A DNA stretch of 64,000 bases from Rubrivivax sp. (GTDB taxonomy: Bacteria > Pseudomonadota > Gammaproteobacteria > Burkholderiales > Burkholderiaceae_C). Positions 26,778 through 38,664 of the stretch are shown here, in pieces. Position numbers and translations under genes: made by a program. Each line of letters begins with the position of its first letter. Position 1 is the stretch's first letter. The notes beneath the pieces are model-generated. The model did not search any database and was not told where the DNA came from. It saw nothing but the letters and a program-made list of their open reading frames with translations. The stretch is from positions 186,001 through 250,000 of the forward strand of contig JADJYX010000017.1 in the NCBI GenBank assembly GCA_016719535.1. Direction: 5' to 3'.

Positions 26778-28631
26778 GTGATCCCCGCCGGCTTTCTGCA
26801 GGACCTGCTGTCCCGCGTCGACATCGTCGACGTGGTCGGCCGTCACGTCGAGCTCAAGCGCGGCGGCGCCAACTGGATGGGGTTGTGCCCCTTCCATGCC
26901 GAGAAGTCGCCCAGCTTCTCGGTCAGCCCGGGCAAGCAGTTCTATTACTGCTTCGGCTGCGGCGCCAGCGGCGACGCCATCCGCTTCCTCACCGAGCACA
27001 CCGGCATGAGCTTCGTCGATGCGGTGACCGAGCTGGCGCAGGCGGTGGGCATGCAGGTGCCGCAGGAACAGGTCAGCCCCGAGGAACGCGAGCGCCGCCA
27101 GCGCCTGGCCGAGCGCCGCCTGACGCTGACCGAGGCGCTGCACAAGGCCGCGCAGCATTACCGCCGGCAGCTGCGCGATTCGCCCGAGGCGATCGCCTAC
27201 CTGAAGTCGCGCGGGCTGTCGGGCGAGATCGCGGCCCGCTTCGGCCTGGGCTATGCGCCGCCGGGCTGGCGCGGGCTGGCCAGCGTCTTTGCCCGCTACG
27301 ACGATCCGTTGCTGGAAGAGGCCGGCCTCGTGCGCAGCAGCGCCGACGAGGCGGACGCCGCGCCGGAGGATCGCAAGCGCTACGACTGGTTCCGCCATCG
27401 CATCATGTTTCCGATCCGCGCCGTCGGCGGCGAGGTGATCGGCTTCGGCGCGCGCGTGCTCGACGACAGCAAGCCCAAATACCTGAACTCGCCGGAGACG
27501 CCGGTCTTCAGCAAGGGCCGCGAGCTCTACGGCCTGTTCGAGGCGCGGCAGGCGATCCGCGAGCGCGGCCATGCGCTCGTCGTCGAGGGCTACATGGACG
27601 TGGTGGCGCTGGCGCAGAGCGGCTTCGGCAATGCGGTGGCCACGCTGGGCACCGCCTGCACGGCCGACCATGTCCAGAAGCTGTTCCGCTTCACCGACTC
27701 GGTGGTCTTCAGCTTCGACGGCGACGCTGCCGGCCGGCGTGCCGCGGCGCGCGCGCTGGAGGCGGCGCTGCCACATGCCAGCGACCTGCGCCAGGTCCGC
27801 TTCCTGTTCCTGCCGCCCGAACACGACCCCGACAGCTTCGTGCGCGAGCGCGGCGCGGCCGCCTTCGAGCAGGCCGTCGAGCAGGCCGTGCCGCTGTCGC
27901 GGCAGCTGCTGGCGCAGGCCGCGGCCGACGGCGACATGGCCAGCGCCGAGGGCCGCGCGCGCATGCTGGCCCAGGCCCGGCCCTTGTGGGCAGCCCTGCC
28001 CGAAGGGGCCTTGCAACGCCAGCTGCTGAGCGAACTGGCCCGCGCCGCACAGCTGGGCACCGACGAGCTCGTCGCGCTGTGGCAGCTGGGGCGACCCGCC
28101 GGCAGCGGGCGCGCGCCGGGGCGGTCAATGCCATCCGTGGCGCCGTCGCCGACCCGGCGCGCTGGCGCCGGGCGCGGCCGGCCGATGCCCACCGCATCGG
28201 CCGACCTGGCGCTGCGCCTGCTGCTGCGCCATGCCGACTGGTGGGACCGGCTGGCGGCCGATGACCACCAACTGCTGCATGGCCTGGGCGGCGAGCACGG
28301 CGCGCTGCTGGTCTGGCTGGAGCAGCAGATCGTCGAACATGGCGCGCAGACCTGGGCGGCACTGGACGAGGCCCTGCAGGGCCACGAGCTGCAGGCGGCG
28401 GCGCTGCGCATCGCCGACCCGGCGTCGCTGGAAGACCGGCACGAATTTGCCGACCTCGAACGCGTGCTGCACCGGCTGTGGGATGCCGAGCTCAATGCGC
28501 AGATCGGCGAGCTGATCGCCAGCGGCCGCACCGACCGCGAGCACCTCGACCGCATCGCCGCGATGCGCAGGCGCGCCGACCACCACAAGCAGCTCGCGAA
28601 CGCGGCGCCGGCGACCGGGGCGTCCGCCTGA
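26778..28631 (+). CDS. dnaG: DNA primase
   Basis: Synthesises RNA primers for replication. The 617-residue protein has an N-terminal zinc-binding domain (CPFH and YYCFGCG), an RNA polymerase-type core and TOPRIM domain (VVEGYMDVVALAQ and FDGDAAGRRAA). A C-terminal helicase-binding domain, which would bind DnaB, follows. The start is GTG at 26778. A -10-like TAGACT (26765-26770) ends seven bases before it, so the mRNA may be leaderless. It precedes rpoD as in many proteobacteria, though rpsU is not adjacent. Confidence 0.97.
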   Translation: MIPAGFLQDLLSRVDIVDVVGRHVELKRGGANWMGLCPFHAEKSPSFSVSPGKQFYYCFGCGASGDAIRFLTEHTGMSFVDAVTELAQAVGMQVPQEQVSPEERERRQRLAERRLTLTEALHKAAQHYRRQLRDSPEAIAYLKSRGLSGEIAARFGLGYAPPGWRGLASVFARYDDPLLEEAGLVRSSADEADAAPEDRKRYDWFRHRIMFPIRAVGGEVIGFGARVLDDSKPKYLNSPETPVFSKGRELYGLFEARQAIRERGHALVVEGYMDVVALAQSGFGNAVATLGTACTADHVQKLFRFTDSVVFSFDGDAAGRRAAARALEAALPHASDLRQVRFLFLPPEHDPDSFVRERGAAAFEQAVEQAVPLSRQLLAQAAADGDMASAEGRARMLAQARPLWAALPEGALQRQLLSELARAAQLGTDELVALWQLGRPAGSGRAPGRSMPSVAPSPTRRAGAGRGRPMPTASADLALRLLLRHADWWDRLAADDHQLLHGLGGEHGALLVWLEQQIVEHGAQTWAALDEALQGHELQAAALRIADPASLEDRHEFADLERVLHRLWDAELNAQIGELIASGRTDREHLDRIAAMRRRADHHKQLANAAPATGASA

Positions 28632-28932
28632 GGGCGCGGGTGCCGCCGGCAGTCAGGCCGACGGTATAATCCGCGGTTCATCGCAGCGGCAAGAGTGACG
28701 GCAGCACCTCCGGGCCCCGACCACCCTCGACAAGGGTTCATCAACGGTCAACCCATCCCGCAAGGGCTGCATCCCAGGACGGTCACGCGACCTTGCCCAC
28801 TGGTTGCTCGTCTTGCAGCCGCGCCGGTACCGGCGTGAATGTGCTCGAACCCGTCGGGGCCCCTGCCCGAATCGTGGATGAGAGCTCCCGGCTGACGACA
28901 CCGGTGCCGCCACCCACCTGCCAAGGATCGCC
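28632..28932 (+). promoter_or_regulatory. dnaG-rpoD intergenic region with a TATAAT and long leader
   Basis: A perfect TATAAT at 28665-28670 would start transcription near 28677, giving a leader of about 255 bases before rpoD. I see no -35 match and no defined RNA element in this leader. AAGGA lies just before the ATG. Confidence 0.4.
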
Positions 28933-31227
<2,295 letters not shown>

Positions 31228-31279
31228 CCGGTCAGGCCCGGCGGCGTGAGGATTTCACGACGGTAAACTCGCGCCCGGC

Positions 31280-32254
31280 ATGACCCTGATCGCCGACCGT
31301 ACCGTCCTCTTTGCCGACCTGCGCGGCAGCACCTCGCTGTTCGAGACCCTGGGCAATGCCGAGGCGACGTCGGTCGTCACGCATTGCGTCAATGCGCTGG
31401 CGCGCCCGGTGAACGATCATGGCGGCCATGTCGTCAAGACCCTGGGCGACGGCCTGATGGCGGTGTTTGCCGAGTCCGGTCCGGCCGTGCAGGCCGCGGT
31501 GGTGATGCACGAGGTGCTGGAAGCCATCGTGCAGAAGGGCAGCGAGCGCGGTGCCTCCTCGGGCCTGCGCGCACTGCGGCTGCAGGTCGGCATGGCGCGC
31601 GGCGAGGTCGTCGAGATGGGCGGCGACTGTTTCGGCGACGCCGTCAACGTGGCCGCCCGCCTGATCGACCATGCCGGCGACAACGAGACGCTGGTCACTG
31701 TCGACGTGCTGCGCGGCCTCGGCCTCGACATGCAGGCGCGCTTTCGCAGCCTCGACCGACTGGCGCTGCGCGGCCGCGCCGAGCCGGTGTCGGTGCATGT
31801 GCTGGGGCGGCGCCGCGGCGGCGATGCCGCGGTGACACAGTTCGGCGACGTCGCCATCGCCGGCGAACCCGAAGGCCTGCGCCTGACCTGGAGCGACCTC
31901 AGCCGCGTCTTCGACAGCCGCCAGTTGCCGGTGGTGCTGGGCCGCAGCCCGCAGGCCAGTTTCTGCGTCGACGACTCGCGCGTGTCGCGCTCGCACGCCC
32001 GCATCGACTGGTACGGCGGCACCTTCCAGCTCACCGACCTCAGCTACAACGGCACCTACGTGCGCTTCAACGATGGCGAGATCGTCAGCCTGCGGCGCGG
32101 CAGCTGCACGCTGCACGGCAGCGGCACGGTGGGTCTGGGCGCCTCGCCCACCGACCCCGGCGCGGCCAGCGTGCGCTTCGAGGTCGTGCACTTCGGCGAG
32201 ACGCAGCCGCTCGGCGGCCCCGACACCGCCTCCGGCAGCCGCGCCGCCGACTGA
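31280..32254 (+). CDS. Class III adenylyl cyclase fused to an FHA domain
   Basis: Soluble protein of 324 residues. The cyclase domain (about 1-190) has metal-binding Asp13 (LFADLRGST) and Asp57 (TLGDGLMAVF), and transition-state residues Asn123 and Arg127 (NVAAR). The purine-selecting pair is Lys53 and Asp120, the combination expected for ATP, so cAMP is the likely product. The C-terminal FHA domain (about 200-300) shows GRSPQASFCVDD-RVSRSHARI and LSYNGTYVRF, a phosphothreonine reader. It was not seen as part of a kinase operon. The ATG follows TAAACT (31264-31269) by ten bases. The gene starts 52 bases after rpoD and precedes hemH by 27. Confidence 0.9.
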   Translation: MTLIADRTVLFADLRGSTSLFETLGNAEATSVVTHCVNALARPVNDHGGHVVKTLGDGLMAVFAESGPAVQAAVVMHEVLEAIVQKGSERGASSGLRALRLQVGMARGEVVEMGGDCFGDAVNVAARLIDHAGDNETLVTVDVLRGLGLDMQARFRSLDRLALRGRAEPVSVHVLGRRRGGDAAVTQFGDVAIAGEPEGLRLTWSDLSRVFDSRQLPVVLGRSPQASFCVDDSRVSRSHARIDWYGGTFQLTDLSYNGTYVRFNDGEIVSLRRGSCTLHGSGTVGLGASPTDPGAASVRFEVVHFGETQPLGGPDTASGSRAAD

Positions 32255-32281
32255 GCCGCCTACCGAGCCCCCATCTCCCGC

Positions 32282-33367
32282 ATGAGCTTCCGACCCGAGC
32301 CGGCCCATCGGCACGGCCAGCCGGCCCGCACCGCGGTGCTGCTGGTCAACCTGGGCACCCCCGACGAGCCCACCGCGCCGGCGCTGCGACGCTACCTGGC
32401 CGAATTCCTGTCCGACCCGCGCGTGGTCGAGATCCCGCGCCTGCTGTGGCTGCCCATCCTGCACGGCATCATCCTGCGCGTGCGGCCGGCCAAATCGGCG
32501 GCCAAATACCGGTCGATCTGGACGCCCGAGGGCTCGCCGCTGGCGGTATGGACGCGGCGCCAGGCGGCAGCGCTGGCGCAGGCGCTGGCCGCTCGCGGCC
32601 ACCACCTCGAGGTGCGCCACGCCATGCGCTACGGCCAGCCCGCGCTGGCCACGGTGATGGATGAACTGCGCGCCGCCGGGGCAACCCGCGTGCTGGTGCT
32701 GCCGATGTATCCGCAATACGCCGCCGCCACCACCGGCAGCGTGGCCGATGCGCTGCACCGCTGGGCGCTGGGCGCACGCTGGGTGCCCGAGTTGCGCAGC
32801 ATCGGCGCCTACCACGACGACCCCGGCTATATCGACGCACTGGCCGCCAGCCTGCGCCGCCACTGGGCGCAGCAGCCGCCGGCCGAACGCCTGGTGCTCA
32901 GCTTCCACGGCGTGCCCGAGCGCAGCCTGCACCTGGGCGACCCGTATCACTGCCAGTGCCACGTCACGGCGCGGCTGCTGCGCGAAAAACTGGGCTTGCC
33001 GGCCGAGCGCGTGGTCGTCACCTTCCAGAGCCGCTTCGGCAAGGCCAAGTGGCTCGAACCCTATACCGAGCCCACGGTGCGTGCGCTGGCCGCCCAGGGC
33101 GTGAAGGGCATCGATGTCATGTGCCCCGGCTTTGCCGCCGACTGCCTGGAGACGCTGGAAGAGATCGGCGACGAGGTGCGCGAGGCCTTCGTCGCATCCG
33201 GCGGCCAGGACTTCCGCTACGTGCCCTGCCTCAACGACGAGCCCGACTGGATCGCGGCACTGGCGACGTTCACCGAGCGCCACCTGCAGGGCTGGGACAC
33301 GAAGCGCGTGCCGCTGGCCGACGAGGCCGCCCGGCAGCGCGCGCTGGCGATGGGCGCGCGCGACTGA
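32282..33367 (+). CDS. hemH: Ferrochelatase
   Basis: Inserts Fe(2+) into protoporphyrin IX, the last step of heme synthesis. The 361-residue protein has VLLVNLGTPDEPT at the N-terminus, the catalytic His in LSFHGVPERS, and the conserved PGFAADCLETLEEI. No membrane anchor is visible. Part of the same strand as the cyclase gene, with 27 bases between, and probably co-transcribed. It is convergent with tctA. Confidence 0.96.
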   Translation: MSFRPEPAHRHGQPARTAVLLVNLGTPDEPTAPALRRYLAEFLSDPRVVEIPRLLWLPILHGIILRVRPAKSAAKYRSIWTPEGSPLAVWTRRQAAALAQALAARGHHLEVRHAMRYGQPALATVMDELRAAGATRVLVLPMYPQYAAATTGSVADALHRWALGARWVPELRSIGAYHDDPGYIDALAASLRRHWAQQPPAERLVLSFHGVPERSLHLGDPYHCQCHVTARLLREKLGLPAERVVVTFQSRFGKAKWLEPYTEPTVRALAAQGVKGIDVMCPGFAADCLETLEEIGDEVREAFVASGGQDFRYVPCLNDEPDWIAALATFTERHLQGWDTKRVPLADEAARQRALAMGARD

Positions 33368-33410
33368 ATCAACGGCGCCGGCACCGCTCCGCCGGTTCGT
33401 TCACGCCTGC

Positions 33411-34907
33411 TCAGCCGGCGGCGCGCAGGCGCCTGAGCCACACCACCACGCGCGGCAGCACCAGCACCGCCACCAGCAGCGCGAGCAGCGTGGCCGACAT
33501 CGGCCGCTCGATGAAGACACCCCAGCGGCCCTCGCCGATCGACAGCGCATTGCGCATCTGCGCCTCGGCCAGCGGTCCCAGGATCATGCCGACGATGACC
33601 GGCGCGGTCGGAAAGTCCAGGCGCCGCATCAGCACGCCCGCGAGTCCGATGGCGAACATCAGGAAGAGGTCGAAGCTGCTCTGCCGCATGCCGTAGACGC
33701 CCACGGTGGCGAAGATCAGGATGCCGGCATACAGCGGCGGCCGCGGGATCTTCAGCAGCTTGACCCACAGCCCGACCAGCGGCAGGTTGAGCACCAGCAG
33801 CATCACGTTGCCGATGTAGAGCGACGCGATCAGCGCCCACACCAGCGTCGAGCTGGTCTGGAACAGCTGCGGCCCGGCATTGATGCCGTAGTTCTGCAGC
33901 GCCGACAGCAGGATGGCCGCCGTCACCGAGGTGGGAATGCCCAGCGTCAGCAGCGGCACCAGCGTCGCCGTCACGGCGGCGTTGTTGGCGGCCTCGGGGC
34001 CGGCCACGCCCTCGATGGCGCCGGTGGTGCCGAATTCCTCCTTGTGCTTGCTGAGCTTGCGCTCGATGCCGTAGCTCAGAAAGGTCGGGATCTCGGTGCC
34101 GCCGGCGGGAATGGTGCCGAAGGGGAAGCCCAGCGCCGTGCCGCGCAGCCACGCCGGCCACGATCGCCGCCACTCGGCCTTTGTCATGTGGGCGCGCGTC
34201 ACGCGGTTCATCTCGGCGCTGCTGCGGCCCTCGAAGAGCGCGGTGTAGAAACATTCGCCGACCGCAAACAGGCCCACCGCGACCAGCACCACCTCGATGC
34301 CGTCCAGAAACTCGGGCACGCCGGCCGTATAGCGCACCTGGCCCGTGATCTGGTCCAGCCCCACGAGGCCGATCGCCAGGCCCACGAAGAGCGCGGTGAT
34401 GCCGCGCAGCGTGCTCTTGCCGAGCACGGCGCTCACCGTCGTGAAGGCCAGCAGCATCAGCATGAAATATTCCGGCGGACCCAGCAGCACCGCGTAGTTG
34501 GCGACGATGGGTGCGAACAGCGTCACCAGCACGGTGGCGATGGTGCCGGCGACGAAGGAGCCGATCGCCGAGGTGGCCAGCGCCGCGCCGGCGCGGCCGC
34601 TCTTGGCCATCTTGAAGCCTTCGAGCGCGGTCACCATGGTGCCGGTCTCGCCGGGCGTATTGAGCAGGATGGAGGTCGTCGATCCACCGTACATCGCACC
34701 GTAGTAGATGCCGGCAAAGAAGATCATCGACGCCGTCGGCTCGACCTGCGCGGTGATCGGCAGCAGCATCGCCACCGTCACCGCCGGGCCCAGCCCGGGC
34801 AGCACGCCGATGGCGGTGCCGATGGCGCAGCCGACGAAGGCCCACAGCAGGTTGATCGGTGTGCCGGCGGTCGCAAAGCCCTGCAGCAACTGGTTGAGGA
34901 TGTCCAT
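33411..34907 (-). CDS. tctA: Tripartite tricarboxylate transporter large membrane subunit TctA
   Basis: Large inner-membrane subunit of a tripartite tricarboxylate (TTT) transporter, 498 residues with 11-12 hydrophobic segments. The signature is GVLPGLGPAVTVAMLLPIT and the second conserved loop is FPFGTIPAGGTEIPTFLSYG. It carries the substrate delivered by TctC across the membrane. Its ATG overlaps the tctB stop by one base (TGATG), so the two membrane subunits are made together. The substrate could be citrate or another carboxylate; the sequence does not say which. Confidence 0.95.
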   Translation of the reverse strand: MDILNQLLQGFATAGTPINLLWAFVGCAIGTAIGVLPGLGPAVTVAMLLPITAQVEPTASMIFFAGIYYGAMYGGSTTSILLNTPGETGTMVTALEGFKMAKSGRAGAALATSAIGSFVAGTIATVLVTLFAPIVANYAVLLGPPEYFMLMLLAFTTVSAVLGKSTLRGITALFVGLAIGLVGLDQITGQVRYTAGVPEFLDGIEVVLVAVGLFAVGECFYTALFEGRSSAEMNRVTRAHMTKAEWRRSWPAWLRGTALGFPFGTIPAGGTEIPTFLSYGIERKLSKHKEEFGTTGAIEGVAGPEAANNAAVTATLVPLLTLGIPTSVTAAILLSALQNYGINAGPQLFQTSSTLVWALIASLYIGNVMLLVLNLPLVGLWVKLLKIPRPPLYAGILIFATVGVYGMRQSSFDLFLMFAIGLAGVLMRRLDFPTAPVIVGMILGPLAEAQMRNALSIGEGRWGVFIERPMSATLLALLVAVLVLPRVVVWLRRLRAAG

Positions 34908-35419
34908 CACAGCCACCCGCTGCCGGTCAGGCCCGGCAGGTTGATCGACAGCACCTTGGTGAACAGCCAGAACGCGGGCGCGGCGATCAGGAAGCCGGTC
35001 GCCACGTCCTGCAGCGTGCGCATCAGGCCGCCGCCCGCACGCCCCTCGGAGACGCGCAGGCCGCGCACCGCGAGCACGAAGCACAGCGTGCAGCTGAGGA
35101 TGAAGCCCAGCGTGGTGATCAGCGCCGCATTGGCCAGCACGCCGGCGGCCACCCAGGCCATCGCCACCCAGTCACCGCGCGCTGCGCCCGAAGGCTCCTC
35201 CAGCTCGCGATAGCCGCCCGTCGCAGCCTGCCACAGCAGCAGCGCGCCGCACAGCGCCAGCACCACGGTCACCACCCAGGGCAGGAAGTTGGGGCCCACG
35301 CCCTGGTAGCCGGCGGTGGCCGGAATGCCGACGGCGCCCCAGGCCAGTCCGCCTGCCAGCAGCAGCACGCCGCCGCCCACCCAAGCTTGCTGCGTGCGCA
35401 GCCGTGACGGGTCCGTCAT
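34907..35419 (-). CDS. tctB: Tripartite tricarboxylate transporter small membrane subunit TctB
   Basis: Small four-helix membrane subunit of 170 residues, of the TctB type. The hydrophobic segments are typical, and the protein pairs with TctA in the membrane. The ATG at 35419 is fixed by a strong AGGAGG ribosome-binding site seven bases upstream; an upstream in-frame start lacks one. It lies between tctC and tctA. Confidence 0.92.
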   Translation of the reverse strand: MTDPSRLRTQQAWVGGGVLLLAGGLAWGAVGIPATAGYQGVGPNFLPWVVTVVLALCGALLLWQAATGGYRELEEPSGAARGDWVAMAWVAAGVLANAALITTLGFILSCTLCFVLAVRGLRVSEGRAGGGLMRTLQDVATGFLIAAPAFWLFTKVLSINLPGLTGSGWL

Positions 35420-35503
35420 GGCCCCTCCTGATGACATGTCGTGGTTCGAATGAAACGCCGCCGGCGCGGGGCCGGCGGCAAAAGGCAGGGCCAGGACGCG
35501 CCC

Positions 35504-36463
35504 TCAGACCATGCCGGCCTTGACCATGGTGGCGCGCAGGCTCGCGAACTCGCGGTCGACGAAGTCCTCGAACTCCTTGCCCGCCATCAGCGCCGGCGTC
35601 CAGCTGTTCTTGGCCATCGCCTCGGCCCAGGACTTCGTCTTCACGGCCTTCAGGATCATGTCGGTCAGCGCCTTGCGCTGCGCGTCGCTGATGCCGGGGG
35701 CGCCGTAGACGCCGCGCCAGTTGCCGATCTCGACATTGATGCCCTGCTCCTTCAGCGTCGGCACGTCGACACCCTTCAGGCGCTGGCCCGAGGTGACGGC
35801 GATGGCGCGCATCTTGCCGGCTTCGATGTACTGCTGGAATTCGCTGAAGCCGCTGCCGCCGACGGTGACGTTGCCGCCGAGGATGGCCGCCGTGGCCTCG
35901 CCGCCGCCGCGGAAGGCGACATAGTTGATCTTGCTGGCGTCGACACCGACCTCGCGCGCGATCATCGCCGCCGCGATGTGCTCGGTGGAGCCGCGCGAGC
36001 CGCCGCCCCACTTGACGCTGCCCGGGTCCTTCTTCATCTGCTCGACCACGTCCTTCATGGTCTTGAGGGGTGAACTGGCGGGCAGCACGAAGACGTTGTA
36101 TTCGCTCGTCAGGCGGGCGATCGGCGTTGCCTGCGTCACGCTCACCGGCGGCTTGCCGGTGATGATGCCGCCCAGCATCACCGCCCCCATCACCATCAGC
36201 GCGTTGCCGTCGCCCTTGCTGGCATTGACGAACTGCGCCAGGCCGATGGCGCCGGCGGCGCCGCCCTTGTTGTCGTAGGTGACGGCGGTGGCGACGCCGG
36301 CTTCCTGCAGCGCCTTGCCGAGCGCACGCCCGGTGGTGTCCCAGCCGCCACCGGGGTTGGCGGGGATCATCATCTTCAGGTTGGCGGCGGCCTGCGCCGA
36401 CAGCGGCAGCGTGCCGGTGGCCGCCAGGGCGGCGAGGGACTTGAGGAAGGTATCGCGACGCAT
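35504..36463 (-). CDS. tctC: Tripartite tricarboxylate transporter substrate-binding protein TctC
   Basis: Periplasmic binding protein of 319 residues. The N-terminal signal peptide ends near AQAAANL. The family pattern is MIPANPGGGWDTTGRALGKALQ, DNKGGAAGAIGLAQF, and WGGGSRGSTEH. It delivers a carboxylate to TctAB. It is the first gene of the operon and is divergent from tctD; the shared 107-base gap holds repeated GCTGTC motifs. An 84-base gap separates it from tctB. Confidence 0.95.
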   Translation of the reverse strand: MRRDTFLKSLAALAATGTLPLSAQAAANLKMMIPANPGGGWDTTGRALGKALQEAGVATAVTYDNKGGAAGAIGLAQFVNASKGDGNALMVMGAVMLGGIITGKPPVSVTQATPIARLTSEYNVFVLPASSPLKTMKDVVEQMKKDPGSVKWGGGSRGSTEHIAAAMIAREVGVDASKINYVAFRGGGEATAAILGGNVTVGGSGFSEFQQYIEAGKMRAIAVTSGQRLKGVDVPTLKEQGINVEIGNWRGVYGAPGISDAQRKALTDMILKAVKTKSWAEAMAKNSWTPALMAGKEFEDFVDREFASLRATMVKAGMV

Positions 36464-36487
36464 CGGGTTTTGTCTCCGGTTGGTGTC

Positions 36488-36548
36488 GCTGTCGAATGCA
36501 GCGGACGACCCTGCGATGATCGACAGCCCCGCTGTCAAACCGCTGTCG
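36488..36548. promoter_or_regulatory. Four GCTGTC repeats between tctC and tctD
   Basis: GCTGTCG at 36488-36494, its inverse CGACAGC at 36521-36527, GCTGTCA at 36531-36537 and GCTGTCG at 36542-36548. The last two are direct repeats 11 bases apart, one helical turn, the spacing used by OmpR-type dimers. They are candidate TctD binding sites. Confidence 0.4.
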
Positions 36549-36570
36549 CCCTGATCCGGGTTTACCCTAG

Positions 36571-37251
36571 ATGAAGTTGCTGCTGATCGAGGACAACCCG
36601 GCGCTGCAGACCACGCTGCAGCGCAGCTTCGAGCGCCGCGGGCTGCAGGTCGTGCTGTGCGGCGACGGCAGCCGTGCCCTCGACCGCTGGCGCGCCAGCG
36701 TGCCCGACGTCGTGCTGCTGGACCTCAGCCTGCCGGGGCAGGACGGCCTGTCGGTGCTGGCCGCGGCGCGCGCCGAAGGGCTGGCCACACCGGTGCTGAT
36801 CCTGACCGCACGCGGCACGGTGGGCGATCGGGTGCTGGGCCTCAATACCGGTGCCGACGACTACCTCGCCAAGCCCTTCGACCTCGACGAGCTGGAAGCG
36901 CGCGTGCATGCGCTGGTGCGGCGCGTCGCACCGGCGCGTGCTGCGGCGGCGCTGCGCGGCGACTTTGCCGGGCTGACGGTCGACGACGCCAGCGGTGCCG
37001 TCTACCTGCAGGGCGAGCCGATGGAGCTGACGGCACGCGAGTCCGCGCTGCTGCGCGCGCTGCTGGTGCGCCCCGGGCACGCGGTCAGCAAGGAGCGGCT
37101 GACCGAGCTGGTCTTCCCCGATCAGCTCGAGGTCAACCCCGATGCCATCGAGGTGGTGGTCTACCGGCTGCGGCGCAAGCTGCAGGCGGCGCCGGTCGAA
37201 CTGGTGACGCTGCGCGGGCTGGGCTACCTGCTGCGGCGCTCGTCGACATGA
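36571..37251 (+). CDS. tctD: OmpR-family response regulator TctD-like
   Basis: DNA-binding response regulator of 226 residues. The receiver domain has acidic pocket Glu7-Asp8, phosphoacceptor Asp51 (LLDLSLPG) and Lys in KPF. A winged-helix effector domain follows from about residue 130 (YRLRRKLQ, GLGYLLRR). It probably activates tctCBA in answer to the carboxylate sensed by TctE. The stop overlaps the tctE start by four bases (ATGA). Divergent orientation from tctC suggests it also controls its own promoter. Confidence 0.93.
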   Translation: MKLLLIEDNPALQTTLQRSFERRGLQVVLCGDGSRALDRWRASVPDVVLLDLSLPGQDGLSVLAAARAEGLATPVLILTARGTVGDRVLGLNTGADDYLAKPFDLDELEARVHALVRRVAPARAAAALRGDFAGLTVDDASGAVYLQGEPMELTARESALLRALLVRPGHAVSKERLTELVFPDQLEVNPDAIEVVVYRLRRKLQAAPVELVTLRGLGYLLRRSST

Positions 37252-38664
37252 GCGGTGCGCCGCGCATCCCGTCGCTGCGCCGCCGGCTGCTCGCCGGCAT
37301 CCTGGTGCCGGTGCTGGTCTTCGTGCTCATCAACAGCGGGGTGCTGTACCGGCAGGCGCTCGGTGCGGCCGACACCGCGTACGACCGCACGCTGCTGGCC
37401 TCGGCCAAGGCGATCGGCGAGCAGCTCGAGGTGGCCACGGTCGAGGGCCGCACGCAGCTGCAGTCGACGCTGCCCTACAGCGCGCTGGAAGCCTTCGAGG
37501 CCGACAACCGCAGCCGGCTCTTCTACAAGGTGACCGGCTTCGACGGCGAGATGGTCTCCGGCTTTGCCGACATGCCGGTGCCGCGCGCCGAGGGCCGCGA
37601 GACGGTCTACGCCGCACTGGTGCGCTTCTACGACGACCGGATAGCGCGGCGAACCGGTGCGCATGGCGGTGCTGCTGCAGCCCGTGGCCGGGCCGGCCGG
37701 CCAGGGCATGGCCACCGTGCAGGTGGCCGAGACGCTGGAGCTGCGCCGCACGCTCGCGCGCCAGCTGCTGGTCGACACGCTGTGGCGGCAGGCGCTGCTG
37801 GTGGCTGCCATCGCTGCCGTGGTGCTGTGGGCGGTGCAGCGCGCCACGCAGCCGGTGCGCGACCTCAGCGACCGCCTGCGTGGCCGCGCCGAGGACGACC
37901 TCTCGCCGCTGGACGTGGTCGGCGCGCCGCGCGAACTGCAGCCGGTGATCGAGGCCACCAATACCGTGATGGCGCGGCTGGCCGGGCTGCTCGAGCACCA
38001 GAAGCGCTTCGTGCGCGATGCCAGCCACCAGCTGCGCACGCCGCTGGCGGTGCTGAAGGCGCAGGTGCAGTCGGCGCGCCGCGGCGACGTCGCGCCCGAC
38101 CTGGCGCTGCAGGAGATCGACACCACCGTCGACCGTGCCACCGAGCTGGCCAACCAGATGCTGGCACTGGCCAAGGTCGAGCAGTTGCGTCAGCAGGGCG
38201 AGCCGCCGTGCATCGACGCCGAACCCGTGCTGCGGGCGGTGGCGCTGGATCTGGCGCCGCTGATCGCCGAGCGCCACCTCGATTTCGACCTGCAGACGGC
38301 GCCGGCACCGGTGCGTGCGCACGAGTGGTCGCTGCGCGAGCTGGTGCGCAACCTGCTGCACAACGCCATCAAGCACACGCCGCCCGCGGGCCTGCTGGCG
38401 ATCCGGCTCGGCACCGAGGGCGACGAGGCGGTGCTGACCGTCGACGATGGCGGCCCCGGCATCGACGACCTGCAGCGCCAGCGGTTGTTCCAGCCCTTCG
38501 CCGCCGGCGACGTGCGCAGTGGCTCGGGCCTCGGGCTGGCCATCTGCCTGGAGATCGTGCGCGCCGCCGGTGGCCACATCGGCCTGGACAACCGCCGCGA
38601 GGGCGAATGTGTCGTCGGCCTGCGCGCGACCGTGCGCCTGCCGCTCGCAGACAATCCAGGCTGA
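37248..38664 (+). pseudogene. tctE: Sensor histidine kinase TctE-like, broken by a one-base insertion
   Basis: Membrane sensor kinase for TctD. Residues 1-132 are read from the ATG at 37248: one hydrophobic segment (LLAGILVPVLVFVLIN) and the start of the sensor domain up to FYDDRI. The frame then changes; an extra G at 37644 lies between ATA and CGC. Skipping it restores RGEPVRMAVLLQPV and the rest: a second membrane segment, HAMP-like region, phosphoacceptor His in RDASHQLRTPL, and the ATP-binding motifs NLLHNAIKH, DDGGPGI and GSGLGLAI. The intact protein would have about 471 residues, the usual length. Whether the shift is a sequencing error or a real mutation is not visible here. Confidence 0.85.
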
